Source of the DNA: Chloroflexi bacterium TSY
GTDB taxonomy: Bacteria; Chloroflexota; Anaerolineae; Caldilineales; Caldilineaceae
Length of the DNA stretch: 64,000 nucleotides
Direction: 5' to 3'
NCBI GenBank assembly: GCA_019217005.1
Contig: JAHBNG010000009.1
Location: forward strand, 124,001 to 188,000
Part shown: positions 8,840-18,682 of the stretch, piece by piece
Layout of the letters: every line of letters begins with the position of its first letter
Position numbering within the stretch: position 1 is the stretch's first letter
Notes under the pieces: generated by a model
Databases searched by the model: none
What the model saw: the letters and a program-made list of their open reading frames with translations, nothing else
What the model was told of the DNA's origin: nothing
Made by a program: the position numbers and the translations under genes

Positions 8840-9691
8840 TTATGGACCAACCATTAAGCTACCACCATCAGCGCTGACGCTTGCAGGTGGGAAAGCATAG
8901 GCGTTGAGCATTCCATTGATCTGGGCACCAACCATACCGACGAGACCTGAATCAGCAACCAAACCGCCAGCAAATGCCTCGTCTAGTTGTACAGATGCTG
9001 AACCACCATCTAACATCAATGCTCCGGAAGCACCAAGGGAATCTATCCCCATGACACCACCATTTGCTAGCTCCGCAACAACGTGAATTTTTCCACCATC
9101 AAAGCTTGTCTTGACTGCGGAAATTTCAGCGGAGTTTAGACCCATTGACGCCATCATATCGTTGAGCATACCAGCAGTCATGCTATCTAGACCAATGGGG
9201 CCATCGGGCAGAGGCATCGCCATACTAGCAAGGGCAGCATTGATTTGATCACTAATGGGACCCAGCACTGCCTCATCAACGCCAATTGCGCCAGCATATG
9301 CGTGTGATAAGTCAACGCTTACAACCCCGCCTTCAGCCATCGCAGAACCGGTTACACCAAGTGAATCGATACCACCGACCGGACTTGCCAATTCAATACC
9401 GATGCTGTTCTTACCGTCCATCATATCAGCCGTAATCGCTGAAATTTCGACAGCATTCACTCCGTTCTGTTTCATAAGTTCGGTGATCAGACTGCTCGCC
9501 TGGCTATTAGTAATGCTCAATTCACCAGTCATCAGACTTGACATCACGGCATTTTGGCCAGCCATTGCTTCGTCCATTGAAATTTCTACATCCATGCCAG
9601 CAGCCATGGGGGTGCCGGGCATACAAGCTGACAAGCCAACCGCAAGCAGCAATGTGGCAACTAATACCAACAGGCTCTTTCGGGTAATCAT
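8840..9691 (-). CDS. Predicted lipoprotein with tandem internal repeat
   Basis: No known family is recognised. The 283-residue protein has a lipoprotein signal: a charged start MITRKS, a hydrophobic core, and the lipobox LSAC with the Cys at about residue 23, so it is probably anchored at the outer face of the membrane. The rest consists of two related units of about 110-125 residues. Each has an amphipathic 'NxxEISAxxxxxxxGK' segment, a GIDSLG turn, then GGxxSVxLxxAxAG. Composition is rich in Ala, Gly, Met and Ser with almost no Cys or Trp. A strong AAAGGAG site precedes the ATG. It stands alone, with a terminator downstream. A surface or spore-coat-like structural role is possible but unsupported. 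Confidence 0.8.
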   Translation of the reverse strand: MITRKSLLVLVATLLLAVGLSACMPGTPMAAGMDVEISMDEAMAGQNAVMSSLMTGELSITNSQASSLITELMKQNGVNAVEISAITADMMDGKNSIGIELASPVGGIDSLGVTGSAMAEGGVVSVDLSHAYAGAIGVDEAVLGPISDQINAALASMAMPLPDGPIGLDSMTAGMLNDMMASMGLNSAEISAVKTSFDGGKIHVVAELANGGVMGIDSLGASGALMLDGGSASVQLDEAFAGGLVADSGLVGMVGAQINGMLNAYAFPPASVSADGGSLMVGP

Positions 9692-10344
9692 GCGTGGGAT
9701 CTCCTTTGCGATATTTGGTTTATGTTACTTGAGTGAACTACTTGAACTGAAAGAAAGACAATTAAAGTATATTGAGTATTGATTTCAGCAATTATCATCT
9801 AGAGAATTACCCAGATGTAATTGCATCGTCACCAGTGTAATTTGGTTGTGGCTTGATATCAACAATACCTTGAGAAACCTTTTTGTCAGTGGGAGTCATC
9901 GTGAACTAGCTAGCCACTATTATAATACGAACTGCTTGAAACGAAAAACAAATCAGGAGTTGCAATGTTGTTTATGCTTAGTAGCTTATCCGAAAAGTTC
10001 TGCGATGCTGCTTTCTTACTCGAGTATCTGACTGGACTCACAACCACTTTGTTCCGCTTTTCGATACCATTCGGATAGGTTCTTATCACACTATATCATA
10101 GGGACTGTCACAAGTTAAAAATTTTTTCCTTGTCTAGTGAATATGGACGATGCAGCCGTGTTCCGCTTTTCGATACCATTTTGCATGTGAATACTGTATT
10201 ATGCACACAAACATACCTGGGCTTTCAGTTTATGCGAATCATCCAGTCAAGGAGAACATCTGGATTAAGAGGGTGTTTACAGTATACCAGTTTCGCTTTG
10301 GAAATGCAAGCGGGAAATCTAACAAAAAAGTTAACGTTATGTCT
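9692..10344. other. Gene-free region with a family A hairpin and a 20 bp direct repeat
   Basis: No gene is seen. A family A hairpin spans about 9984-10080. Its right arm is interrupted by GTTCCGCTTTTCGATACCAT (10050-10069). The same sequence returns at 10159-10178, about 110 bases further on. The region between is A+T-rich. The promoter for the lipoprotein gene should lie just right of 9691. Confidence 0.55.
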
Positions 10345-11721
10345 TCAACGAATCGGTCGATTTTCTGTTGGAAGCGTTAATTCAACGGTTCCTGTGGCTT
10401 GGCTATGGGTTTCCATCCGCCAACCAAATGTAGAATTCAAATAACGCATGTAGGAATCAGGATTCAGTACCTGTTCGATCATATAGGTAGATCCAGTAAG
10501 AATAATCACATCATCATCTTGCCACATAGATTGTGCAACTTGCAATGCTTGACGCGGCTCAGCGATGACCAGCGTCGGTGTGTTCTGTGTTAACGGTGCA
10601 ATCTGGCGTTGAATTTCATGCGGATCTTGACCGCGGAAAGATGCGCCAGTGATGATAATTGTACGAGCAACTTGTTCAAGAGATTCAAAGACATCCAGCG
10701 GAACACGATGACGGGAGAGACCAATCACCAGGATTTTGTTTCGATCTTCAAATCTCATCTGAATCTCGCCTGCCAATGCACTAATTTTCTCTGCATTGTG
10801 AGCAATGTCTGCGAATACATGCTCGTCAACTTGCCAAAAACGTCCTACCAATCTTGCCTGGACCAGTTTTTCGAATACTTGTTGTTCATGAATATCAGGA
10901 CAGAGATGCTGAATTGTCGCAAAGGCCAGGCTTGCATTCCATCTTTGATATGGAGCACTTAAAAGGGATTCTGGAGGAATCGGTCCATTCAACAAAGTCA
11001 TTATTTTCTGTTCCAGGCTTTTGACCTCAGCTGCTTCGATTGTATAGAGAGGCGCACCAATCTCTCGACAAATTGCTTCAATAATCTGTTGGTTTTCAGG
11101 ATTCTGCTCTGTTGTAAAAAAGGGGATATCTGTTCGGGCAATGCCCACTTTATCTAACACCCGTTGCCATTGCTCACGACCCAATAGATGGGCATGATCG
11201 CTTCCAACATTTGTTAGGAGTGTCGCAACGACATCAAGCGCACGAGTATGATCATATCGGCCACCCAAAAACGCCTCAATTGCCGCCCATTCGACTTCGT
11301 ACTTTTCAAACAAGGTGAGAGCAATTAAGATAGTTGACTGTAAGTAAGTATGATAGTGATCCTGTCTCCGCATAGCGAGCCGGATGCAGTGGGGCTTAAC
11401 TCGTGTCTCCCAAGCTTCGGTAATATCTTCTCGTTTGACAAATTCGCCGTCAATGCTGAAACGCTCTCGATAATCAAACAGATGGGGGCTCATAAAAGCC
11501 CCAGATTTTCCTACACATGAAAAGCTTAGCTCTAAGAAACGGCAAGTTGAGCCCTTCCCGCCAGTTCCGGCAACATGAATTAAGCGAGTTGGGTGTCCGT
11601 TTGGCCACAATGTCTGGATCGATTCACGCAGAAATTCTAACCGTGCCAACTTTGGCAAGCTCCATTCGGCGTGATAGATCTGGTCAATTGTGTTGTAATA
11701 GGAAAAATCAGAGTAATTCAT
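10345..11721 (-). CDS. folC: Folylpolyglutamate/dihydrofolate synthase family protein
   Basis: Mur-ligase-type ATP enzyme that adds glutamate to folates (or to dihydropteroate). The ATP loop AGTGGKGSTC is near residue 50, followed by SPHLFDYRERFSIDGE, a FolC hallmark. An ATTP-like Mg site (LGGRYDHTRALDVVATLLTNVGSDH) and the C-terminal domain with AHNAEK follow. At 458 residues it is slightly long. I start it at the ATG at 11719-11721; a GTG three codons earlier is possible. It follows proS by 27 bases and is probably cotranscribed. The neighbouring methyl-folate enzyme at 23781 is too far away to be linked. Confidence 0.85.
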   Translation of the reverse strand: MNYSDFSYYNTIDQIYHAEWSLPKLARLEFLRESIQTLWPNGHPTRLIHVAGTGGKGSTCRFLELSFSCVGKSGAFMSPHLFDYRERFSIDGEFVKREDITEAWETRVKPHCIRLAMRRQDHYHTYLQSTILIALTLFEKYEVEWAAIEAFLGGRYDHTRALDVVATLLTNVGSDHAHLLGREQWQRVLDKVGIARTDIPFFTTEQNPENQQIIEAICREIGAPLYTIEAAEVKSLEQKIMTLLNGPIPPESLLSAPYQRWNASLAFATIQHLCPDIHEQQVFEKLVQARLVGRFWQVDEHVFADIAHNAEKISALAGEIQMRFEDRNKILVIGLSRHRVPLDVFESLEQVARTIIITGASFRGQDPHEIQRQIAPLTQNTPTLVIAEPRQALQVAQSMWQDDDVIILTGSTYMIEQVLNPDSYMRYLNSTFGWRMETHSQATGTVELTLPTENRPIR

Positions 11722-11748
11722 TGTTACCACAGTCGCAATTGGTATGAT

Positions 11749-13539
11749 TTAGAGCACTTCCTCTACAAGCGTCTCTTGAATTAACGCCTGCTCTGTTGCG
11801 ATTAGCTGTTGTACATCGGCTACCAATGAGTCAATAGCCAAATCACTCGATTCACCCGTTCGACGTAGCTTTGCTTCGACGATTCCATTTTTAAGACCAC
11901 GGCCACCCACAGTTAGTCGAATAGGAAGTCCAATCAGATCCGCATCATTGAATTTGACCCCTGCCCGTTCGTCCCGATCATCATAGAGAACTTCGATCCC
12001 TGCATCCTGAAGTTGCTGATAGATTTTATCCGCAGATTCAGCGACATCTGGCACCTTTTTGGTGCTCAAGCTGACTAGCATGACGGTATAGGGGGCAACA
12101 CTGATGGGCCACTTGATTCCATCTTCATCATGATGATGTTCAATGATGCATGAGATCATCCGATCAGATCCAATGCCATAAGAACCCATTACAATGGGAT
12201 GAGACCTGCCATTTTCATCTAAATAGGTAGCGCCCAATGCCTCGCTAAAATTCGTACCCAATTTGAAAATATTGCCAACTTCCACCCCCCGTACAGCTCG
12301 CATGGGTTTCCCCAAAATAGGATCTGGATACCCATCCGCAGCTGCCACAACATCGACCACAAGATCAGCTTCGTAATCACGACCATAGTTCACATTGCGA
12401 TAATGGTAATCCACCTTGTTTGCGCCTGCCACGAGATTCGGGCTGTTGGGGATCAGATCGTCCACAACGAGCAATACCTGATCACGAGCAATTCCAACGG
12501 GAGAACCATAGCCCGCTTCAGCGCCAATCGCCTTGATTTCATCAGTTTTTGCTGGACGCACACGACGTGCTTCAATTGCATTGGTCAACTTGGTTTCATT
12601 GAGCTCCATGTCACCCCGCACAACAACAAAAACGAATTGCTCGCGTATGTTCAAGGAGCCATCGTCGTTCACACCATCATCCAACTCGGCGATCAGAAAT
12701 ATGGCTTTCGCCGTTTCACTTTCTGGGATATCTAGAAAGTCTGCTAGAGCAGCGATTGTATTGATGTCAGGGGTATGAACTTCTTCTAATGGGCGTTGGT
12801 CTTCATTGGGTGGTTCTGGTTTTTGGAAGGTTGCAACTTGTCGATTGGCACGATACCCTGACTCGTCGCAGATGAGCAAGGTATCTTCACCAACAGGTGT
12901 CAAAGACATGAATTCATGAGCCATCGTCCCACCCATCATACCTACATCACTTTCTACTGCAACGACATCTAACCCACAACGACAGAAAATATTAAAGTAT
13001 GCTTGGGCGCTTTTGGTATAGAACTCATCCAAACCCGCAAAATCGAGATCGAATGAGTAAGCATCCTTCATTGTAAACTCACGCACTCGAATCAAGCCAC
13101 CTCGAGGTCGTGGTTCATCTCGGAATTTAGTCTGGATCTGATAGAGCACAAATGGCATTTGCCGATAGCTATTGACAACTTGGCTTGCCAAATCTGCCAT
13201 AATCTCCTCATGCGTCATCCCCAAACACATATCGCGTCCATGACGGTCCTGTAAACGAGCGAGATCATCGCCAATTTCATACCAGCGTCCGCTCTCTTTC
13301 CATACTTCACCAGGGTGTACGACGGGTAAGGTCACTTCTTGCCCACCAATCGCATCCATCTCCTCGCGCATGATATTCTCGATCTTATGCTTTACTCGTT
13401 GGCCAAGAGGCATAAAATCAAAGATGCCAGACGCAACTTGGCGAACCAGTCCTGCCCGCAATATCAATTGATGGCTTGCGATTTCTGCATCAGCTGGCAT
13501 TTCGCGTAATGTTTGGAAAAAAAGATTTGTCATTCGCAT
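11749..13539 (-). CDS. proS: Prolyl-tRNA synthetase (bacterial type)
   Basis: Class II synthetase that charges tRNA-Pro. The chosen start gives MRMTNLFFQTLREMPADAEI and 596 residues; upstream codons have no family similarity. Motif 1 (GQRVKHKIENIMREEMDAIG), motif 2 (FRDEPRPRGGLIRVREFTMKDAYSFD) and motif 3 (GSYGIGSDRM) are in order. The YbaK-like editing insertion lies between motifs 2 and 3, around residues 230-390, including RGDMELNETKL. The C-terminal anticodon-binding domain with YDDRDERAGVKF is intact. folC follows closely. Confidence 0.96.
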   Translation of the reverse strand: MRMTNLFFQTLREMPADAEIASHQLILRAGLVRQVASGIFDFMPLGQRVKHKIENIMREEMDAIGGQEVTLPVVHPGEVWKESGRWYEIGDDLARLQDRHGRDMCLGMTHEEIMADLASQVVNSYRQMPFVLYQIQTKFRDEPRPRGGLIRVREFTMKDAYSFDLDFAGLDEFYTKSAQAYFNIFCRCGLDVVAVESDVGMMGGTMAHEFMSLTPVGEDTLLICDESGYRANRQVATFQKPEPPNEDQRPLEEVHTPDINTIAALADFLDIPESETAKAIFLIAELDDGVNDDGSLNIREQFVFVVVRGDMELNETKLTNAIEARRVRPAKTDEIKAIGAEAGYGSPVGIARDQVLLVVDDLIPNSPNLVAGANKVDYHYRNVNYGRDYEADLVVDVVAAADGYPDPILGKPMRAVRGVEVGNIFKLGTNFSEALGATYLDENGRSHPIVMGSYGIGSDRMISCIIEHHHDEDGIKWPISVAPYTVMLVSLSTKKVPDVAESADKIYQQLQDAGIEVLYDDRDERAGVKFNDADLIGLPIRLTVGGRGLKNGIVEAKLRRTGESSDLAIDSLVADVQQLIATEQALIQETLVEEVL

Positions 13540-13686
13540 AGAGAGTATTCCCGATATAATTTTTCGACCCAAATAAATTTCGCAATGTAAATTCCTCATC
13601 CACAAGATTTTACCAGAGGAACAGAACATGCTTGAAAAATCTTGACGGACAAACATGTCTGTGCCAAATGGGTCTCATGTTTAGCT

Positions 13687-13893
13687 CTAGGGATTGCGAT
13701 CAATCTGAAGCCGCAGATTGTATTCCTTGGACATCAGCATATCCAGCTCTGTTTCGAGTTTGGCAATGCGACGTCTTTGCAGCCAAGAGCGTTGGTCGGC
13801 AGCTGATTTGCGTTCATGTTCAAGCGTTCGACGAACCTGTTCGATTTTGCTGCGGATTTCCTGTTTGCGTGCAATAAGCTCAAAACGGTTCAT
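13687..13893 (-). CDS. Small coiled-coil protein, function unknown
   Basis: A 68-residue, highly charged, almost wholly helical product starting MNRFELIARKQEIRSKIEQV; heptad-like spacing of Leu/Ile/Val runs through to the end. It lies between a terminator (13904-13952) and proS, on the same strand. The Shine-Dalgarno is weak. It could be a real small gene or a chance frame; the codon pattern and position favour a gene. No function is proposed. Confidence 0.5.
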   Translation of the reverse strand: MNRFELIARKQEIRSKIEQVRRTLEHERKSAADQRSWLQRRRIAKLETELDMLMSKEYNLRLQIDRNP

Positions 13894-13903
13894 GATGTAA
13901 CGA

Positions 13904-13952
13904 CAAAAAAAGAGATCCGAAGTCTGGCCTAAAGCGCATCCTCCGAATCTCT
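13904..13952 (-). terminator. Rho-independent terminator after tatC
   Basis: Read on the minus strand, an AGAGATTCGGAG / CTTCGGATCTCT stem with an approximately 14-base loop is followed by seven T. It lies about 100 bases past the tatC stop and probably closes the cluster that begins upstream of yceD. The short coiled-coil gene starts immediately after it. Confidence 0.8.
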
Positions 13953-14049
13953 ATGATTACACTCACTTTTTATCTATCCGAAAACAACGAAGTCTTGTCC
14001 TAAATCCTCGAAAGAACTTGTGTACAACTTTAGGCCCTTAAGGGAAGCA

Positions 14050-14811
14050 TTAATCAGAGAAATCTCTCGGTTCACGCGGCTTATACAAAAGGTAAGCCAA
14101 GCCAACGCTCAACGCATAAAGAACCAGCAGAGGCGCCATAACTATGGCCATATTTACCGGATCGATGGTTGGCGTGATGATTGCCGCAAGAATTGCATTA
14201 ATGACGATGGCTTGACGCCAAAATTTCGCCAGTTGTATTCCGCTAACCAATCCAATACGAGCCAAAATGCTGAGGATTAAGGGCATTTCAAATGCAACAC
14301 CAATCCAAAAAACAACTCGCGTGACAAAGCCATAATATCGATCGATTGCCCACTCTTTCTCAATTGACGACATAAAATCAGTCAGAAATTGAACTGCAAC
14401 GGGGAGCATAATATAAAAAGCAAATGCTGCCCCACATAGAAAGAGAAGCAGAACACCAGGCATGGAAATAAACACTGCCCGCTTTTCATGGGGATAGAGC
14501 CCTGGTGCAACATAAGCAATTGTCTGATAGACAATGATCGGCATTGCGATTACCGTGCCAGCGGTAAAACTGATCTTGAAAAAGATAATGAGAGAGCCTG
14601 TGGGTGTAATATCAATGAGTCGATTGCCCACTGCATAAACTGGTCCAGCCATATACGCCGTGATGGCATTCGCAAAGATCATTGAAACAAGAGTACCGAC
14701 GAGAACCGCACCGGAAATCCACATGAGTCGCATTCGGAGCTCGATCAAGTGCTCCATTAACGTCATTTGGCTTTCATCGATTGGATCAAGTGCATCTACA
14801 TGCTGACTCAT
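14050..14811 (-). CDS. tatC: Twin-arginine translocase subunit TatC
   Basis: Polytopic receptor for twin-arginine signal peptides in the cytoplasmic membrane. The 253 residues start MSQHVDALDPIDESQMTLME and show the family's MEHLIELRMRL motif near residue 19. Six hydrophobic segments follow, with the conserved APGLYPHEKRAV loop after the second and a FWIGVAFEMPLIL segment. The length is normal. Its first codons overlap the tatA stop by 4 bases, indicating translational coupling. Confidence 0.96.
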   Translation of the reverse strand: MSQHVDALDPIDESQMTLMEHLIELRMRLMWISGAVLVGTLVSMIFANAITAYMAGPVYAVGNRLIDITPTGSLIIFFKISFTAGTVIAMPIIVYQTIAYVAPGLYPHEKRAVFISMPGVLLLFLCGAAFAFYIMLPVAVQFLTDFMSSIEKEWAIDRYYGFVTRVVFWIGVAFEMPLILSILARIGLVSGIQLAKFWRQAIVINAILAAIITPTIDPVNMAIVMAPLLVLYALSVGLAYLLYKPREPRDFSD

Positions 14812-15740
14812 GGGTTACGCTTCTCTCTTATCTCCTCTTCTTCAGATTCTTCTGAATCTGACTTCAAGGCAGTCCCGTTCGTCACAACAGCAACAGATTC
14901 CACAGCAGACGTAACTTCTGCCACTTTTTCTTCTTGAACCGCAGCCAACATCTCTGGTGGAGCGATCTGATTCTCGTCAAAAGACTCTGTTTCCGTAACT
15001 GTATTCTGTCCGTTGATCTTCTCTTCGACCTGCTTGGTCGTTTCTTTCGTCGACGCTGGGCTTGGAAGTGATTCCATACTCTGGGGGGCGGTAGCCTTTA
15101 TTCGTTCAGTTAAATCAAGTTGCTCTTCGCTTTTCTGGTGTTCTTCCGTTTTATCGGTCGTCTTCCCATCATCTTGTTCATCACGATTGCTGTCAAACGA
15201 CTGATCTTGCTCGTTTGGACTCTCACTCAACGCATTTTCCACATTCTTCTCATTTACTGCAAGAGCTGTTGAGGAATCAGATTCTTGGGAAGTCTCCTCA
15301 GGCACTGCCGTGTCGGGCGAGTCTGTATTTTCGGAACCATTCTCTGGCGCTTCGGTCACAGATTTAGTGCTCTTTTGTGACGATGTAGTCGTTTGTAAGC
15401 CGGTCTTTTTCCCTGCGTTTTTCAAAGTCGCTGATGCCTTAGACAAATCTTTTTTTGCTTCATTGATTGGTTTGGCCGCTTCTTTCAATGATGCACTGGT
15501 TTCTTCTAAGGGCCGCGTTGCTTCTTCCAAAATCTTACGCGGGTTCATCTCATCCAATACTTCGAGTTCTTCACCAAATTGAGATGTCAATTCGTTTGCA
15601 ATAATACGTAGCTGACGAATAAACCCTGCTACCTGACGCAACGTCTGAGGTAGACGTTCTGGGCCAAGAATAATTAGGGCTATAATTGCGATGAGAAAGA
15701 GTTCTGGAACCCCAACTCCGAAAAGAGCAAAGCTATCCAT
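14808..15740 (-). CDS. tatA: TatA/TatB-type translocase subunit with long acidic tail
   Basis: Pore-forming or TatB-like partner of TatC. The N-terminal transmembrane helix (FGVGVPELFLIAIIALIILG) ends in the GPERLPQTLRQ hinge, and an amphipathic helix follows to about residue 70. These are textbook Tat features. The protein is 310 residues, two to three times usual length. The extra ~200 residues are low-complexity, rich in Glu, Ser, Thr, Asp and Lys, and presumably disordered in the cytoplasm. TatA and TatB cannot be told apart here; no second tatA was seen in the window. Confidence 0.9.
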   Translation of the reverse strand: MDSFALFGVGVPELFLIAIIALIILGPERLPQTLRQVAGFIRQLRIIANELTSQFGEELEVLDEMNPRKILEEATRPLEETSASLKEAAKPINEAKKDLSKASATLKNAGKKTGLQTTTSSQKSTKSVTEAPENGSENTDSPDTAVPEETSQESDSSTALAVNEKNVENALSESPNEQDQSFDSNRDEQDDGKTTDKTEEHQKSEEQLDLTERIKATAPQSMESLPSPASTKETTKQVEEKINGQNTVTETESFDENQIAPPEMLAAVQEEKVAEVTSAVESVAVVTNGTALKSDSEESEEEEIREKRNP

Positions 15741-15796
15741 CTGAATTTTTTAGATATTTCCTCATCCGTCGTTACATGTGTACAGGATCTATACCG

Positions 15797-15870
15797 AGAT
15801 TGTGATGAAAACATGGCTTTTCTGACACCACTACCAGATAAAGGAAGATCATGTTTTCATACAGAGCTCA
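15797..15870. repeat. Hairpin family D, copy 1
   Basis: Arms GTGATGAAAACATGG and ATCATGTTTTCATACAG lie just downstream of nusB and upstream of tatA. The same termini (TGTGATGAAAAC ... GTTTTCATACAGAGC) bound a longer element at 45014-45267. It is a structural repeat of unknown role. Confidence 0.6.
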
Positions 15871-15872
15871 GT

Positions 15873-16469
15873 TTAGAATGTTTTTCGATACACTGCATCA
15901 AGGGCTGCACCTAATACACCATTAATGAAACGAGGACTGCTATCACTACCAAAAGTTTTCGCTAACTCTACTGCCTCATTGATAACGACTTTTGGAGGGG
16001 TGTCTCCTGTTTTTGTCCCAACTTCAAAAAGCGCCAAACGTAAAATATTTCTGTCAATAATGGCTAATTGATCAACAGGCCATTCCGGGGCATAGTCCGC
16101 AACGAGTCCATTCAACGTATCCATATGTTGTATGACACCAACAACCAGCCAACGCAGGAATTTTTCCCCTTGTGGCTCCAATTGTTCGTGCATTCGAGCA
16201 TCCGCCACTCGCTCATCAATCACTAGACCCACTTGATGATTTGTACTATCTATTTCAAATAGAGCTTGTAGGGCTAATCTTCGAACTAATCGTCGCTGTT
16301 TGACAAAGTTTCGATGGTCGGTCTGATTTGATTTGTCCACAGATTCGTGTGAATCAGCCCCATTTGTCCCAGAATGATTTTGTGACCTACGCTCCTGGAC
16401 ACTCTTCCCTTGGGCAGAATCGCAGTTCACTTCTGTATGCGTTTCTTGGGTTTCTTCAATGCTGTTCAT
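15873..16469 (-). CDS. nusB: Transcription antitermination protein NusB
   Basis: RNA-binding partner of S10 in antitermination complexes on rRNA operons. The NusB core begins around residue 60 with [12 protein letters not shown]. It includes [14 protein letters not shown] and the end-domain [21 protein letters not shown], a clear signature. The protein has 198 residues, with an N-terminal polar extension of about 55 residues (Ser, Gln, His, Asp rich) not found in compact NusB proteins. An internal start is possible, but no better ribosome site was evident. It sits between fabG and tatA. Confidence 0.93.
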   Translation of the reverse strand: MNSIEETQETHTEVNCDSAQGKSVQERRSQNHSGTNGADSHESVDKSNQTDHRNFVKQRRLVRRLALQALFEIDSTNHQVGLVIDERVADARMHEQLEPQGEKFLRWLVVGVIQHMDTLNGLVADYAPEWPVDQLAIIDRNILRLALFEVGTKTGDTPPKVVINEAVELAKTFGSDSSPRFINGVLGAALDAVYRKTF

Positions 16470-16522
16470 ACTCTATAGGAATCTAGCGATTGTGGTCTAC
16501 CGACAATTGAACGAAAATGGTG

Positions 16523-17266
16523 CTACATTGCTAGGCCGCCATCGATCGTCACAACCTGACCTGTGATAAATCCGGAACGCTCTGATGCCAAAAATGCCAC
16601 CGCCCATGCAATCTCGTCTGGCGTTCCCATCCGTCCCAGTGGCGTCTTTGTTAAGATATCGTCGCGCAGTTCGTCCGTTAACACCTCTGTCAGTGCTGTT
16701 GGAATAAACCCAGGTGCAACGGCATTGACAGTGATACTACGACTGGCAATCTCGCGTGCGAGGCTCTTTGTAAAACCGATGATTCCAGCCTTACTGGCTG
16801 CATAATTTGCTTGTCCGGCTTGCCCCGTCAGACCAACCACACTACTAACATTAATAATTCGCCCCCAACGCTTCTTCATCATCCCGCGTAGGGTAGCTCG
16901 CGTCACACTATAAACGCTCTTCAAATTTGTGTCAATCACCGTATCCCAATCCGATTCTTTCATGCTGAGCAAGAGCGTGTCACGCGTCGTACCAGCATTA
17001 TTGACCAGAATTTGGATCGGTCCCAACTCATTTTGGATTTGCTTGACAAGATTTGCGGCATCCTCAGGATTGCTTATATCGGCTTGATACGTGCTGCAAT
17101 TACCTCCATTATCGCGAATTTTCGCAGCGACAGATTCCGCACCTTCACTATTTCCGCGATAGTGAACGGCTACAGTAGCACCACCAATCGCCAGTTCATT
17201 CGCGATTGCAGCACCTATGCCGCTACTGCTACCGGTAACTAAAGCCACCTTGTCAGAAAAATTCAT
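16523..17266 (-). CDS. fabG: 3-oxoacyl-[ACP] reductase
   Basis: NADPH-dependent short-chain dehydrogenase that reduces beta-ketoacyl-ACP in fatty acid elongation. The Rossmann loop TGSSSGIG is at residues 12-19 and NNAG near residue 90. The catalytic Ser is in [24 protein letters not shown], followed by the YxxxK pair. The C-terminus is the typical [16 protein letters not shown]. The 247-residue length is normal. It lies directly downstream of fabD, so type II fatty acid synthesis genes are clustered here. Confidence 0.95.
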   Translation of the reverse strand: MNFSDKVALVTGSSSGIGAAIANELAIGGATVAVHYRGNSEGAESVAAKIRDNGGNCSTYQADISNPEDAANLVKQIQNELGPIQILVNNAGTTRDTLLLSMKESDWDTVIDTNLKSVYSVTRATLRGMMKKRWGRIINVSSVVGLTGQAGQANYAASKAGIIGFTKSLAREIASRSITVNAVAPGFIPTALTEVLTDELRDDILTKTPLGRMGTPDEIAWAVAFLASERSGFITGQVVTIDGGLAM

Positions 17267-17320
17267 CATTATTTCTATTATACCGTATGAATGATCAAAT
17301 TAGCGAATATGAGCAAGTGT

Positions 17321-18334
17321 TTAATGATAGACTTGCTTGACGTAGCTCTGAATATTTTCTGATTCATTCAGACTATAGCGATTGGATTTTCGCTGAATCC
17401 GTTTGGCCAAGCTCGCAAGCGTGTTACCTGGACCGACTTCCACAAACAAATTGATCCCGGTATTGATTGCTGTCTGAACCGACTCAGACCAACGTACATG
17501 CCCTGTCAACTGAGTAAGCAGTTCTTCACGAATTTCATCTGCCGATTTCAGGGCCCGAGCCGACGTATTGGCAATGAGCTGCACCATGGGATCCGCAATT
17601 GATGCTCTATCGATTGCGGATCGAAGCTCATCGACGGCTGGCTGCATTAAAGGGCTATGAGCTGCAATACTTACTGCCAGGGCAACAACCTTTCGTGCCC
17701 CAGCTTCCTTCATCTTGTCCATCGCCTGATTAACAGCTGATTCAGTTCCCGAAATGACAACCTGTCCTGAACAATTATAGTTTGCGACCTGGACAACACT
17801 CTGGCTATTACGTTGGTCCGTAATGTCAGAGCACACCGACTCGACGATGTCGTTGTCCAAACCAAGAATTGCTGCCATGCGACCAGGATTTAGTTTACCG
17901 GCCTCTTTCATTAACCGACCACGTTCACGAACAAGACGTAGTCCATCTGGAAATGAGAGGCTACCCGCTGCCACAAGGGCCGTATATTCCCCAAGACTGT
18001 GTCCCGCAACATATGAAGGGGTATTGGTTTGTTCCGGATAATCAGACTGATATTCCTCTTGCAGAAAGAGCTGATTTAAGACACGTAAAGTCGCAATACT
18101 CGCAGCAACCATTGCTGGTTGGGCATTCAGTGTATCGGTTAATTCTTCTTCTGGGCCTTCGAAACAGAGCCGACTCAGCTTAAACCCCAGAACATCATCG
18201 GCTTCCTCCATTGTTAATTTGGCGATCTCATATTGGTCTGCTAGTTCCTGAACCATCCCTACATGCTGTTCTCCCTGTCCGGGAAACATATACAAAGTTG
18301 GCGGACCAGCACTAATGCATTCAAAGGTTGACAC
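17321..18334 (-). CDS. fabD: Malonyl-CoA:ACP transacylase
   Basis: Transfers malonyl groups to acyl carrier protein. The N-terminal MFPGQGEQHVGM motif, the catalytic serine in GHSLGEYTALVAAG and the active-site histidine region SIAAHSPLMQPAV are all present, as is the late VEVGPGNTLASL. At 337 residues it is slightly longer than the usual ~310, owing to linkers. It follows rpmF by about 25 bases. acpP and fabH/fabF are not in the cluster. Confidence 0.95.
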   Translation of the reverse strand: MSTFECISAGPPTLYMFPGQGEQHVGMVQELADQYEIAKLTMEEADDVLGFKLSRLCFEGPEEELTDTLNAQPAMVAASIATLRVLNQLFLQEEYQSDYPEQTNTPSYVAGHSLGEYTALVAAGSLSFPDGLRLVRERGRLMKEAGKLNPGRMAAILGLDNDIVESVCSDITDQRNSQSVVQVANYNCSGQVVISGTESAVNQAMDKMKEAGARKVVALAVSIAAHSPLMQPAVDELRSAIDRASIADPMVQLIANTSARALKSADEIREELLTQLTGHVRWSESVQTAINTGINLFVEVGPGNTLASLAKRIQRKSNRYSLNESENIQSYVKQVYH

Positions 18335-18359
18335 AGAATCCCCTATTTGATTTGAGCCA

Positions 18360-18563
18360 TTATGATCTTGCGAGAGGAGTATCTTCCTCTATAGTGAAAA
18401 TTTCGCGACCCTTGTAGTGTCCGCATGATGGGCATACTCTGTGTGGCACCATACGTTCGCTACAATTATCGCACTCGACCAACTTGGGCACGCCAATAGC
18501 GTCATGTGCACGACGGCGATTGCGTCGCCCTTTGCTAATTTTTCGTTTTGGTAGTGGTCCCAT
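18360..18563 (-). CDS. rpmF: 50S ribosomal protein L32
   Basis: Small zinc-ribbon ribosomal protein of 67 residues. It starts MGPLPKRKISKGRRNRRRAH, basic as usual, and has the paired CDNC and CPSC motifs that bind zinc. The Shine-Dalgarno is AGGAG-like. The order yceD-rpmF-fabD is widely conserved in bacteria and fits the ORF calls on either side. Confidence 0.97.
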   Translation of the reverse strand: MGPLPKRKISKGRRNRRRAHDAIGVPKLVECDNCSERMVPHRVCPSCGHYKGREIFTIEEDTPLARS

Positions 18564-18584
18564 GATAGGCTCCTAGTTTATTCA

Positions 18585-18668
18585 TCGCTCATCTACCACA
18601 TGTGTGCAAATTGTCGCCTCACCACTGAAGTCAAAGTCTTCGTGGGCACATTTGTAGTAGATGAGCCT
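18585..18668. repeat. Hairpin family E, clearest copy
   Basis: Arms CTCATCTACCACATGTGTGC and GGCACATTTGTAGTAGATGA form a long imperfect stem between rpmF and yceD. Looser relatives appear at about 3616-3706 and 30410-30520, all in intergenic positions near highly expressed genes. The function is unknown. Confidence 0.6.
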
Positions 18669-18682
18669 TACGAATTTGAATT

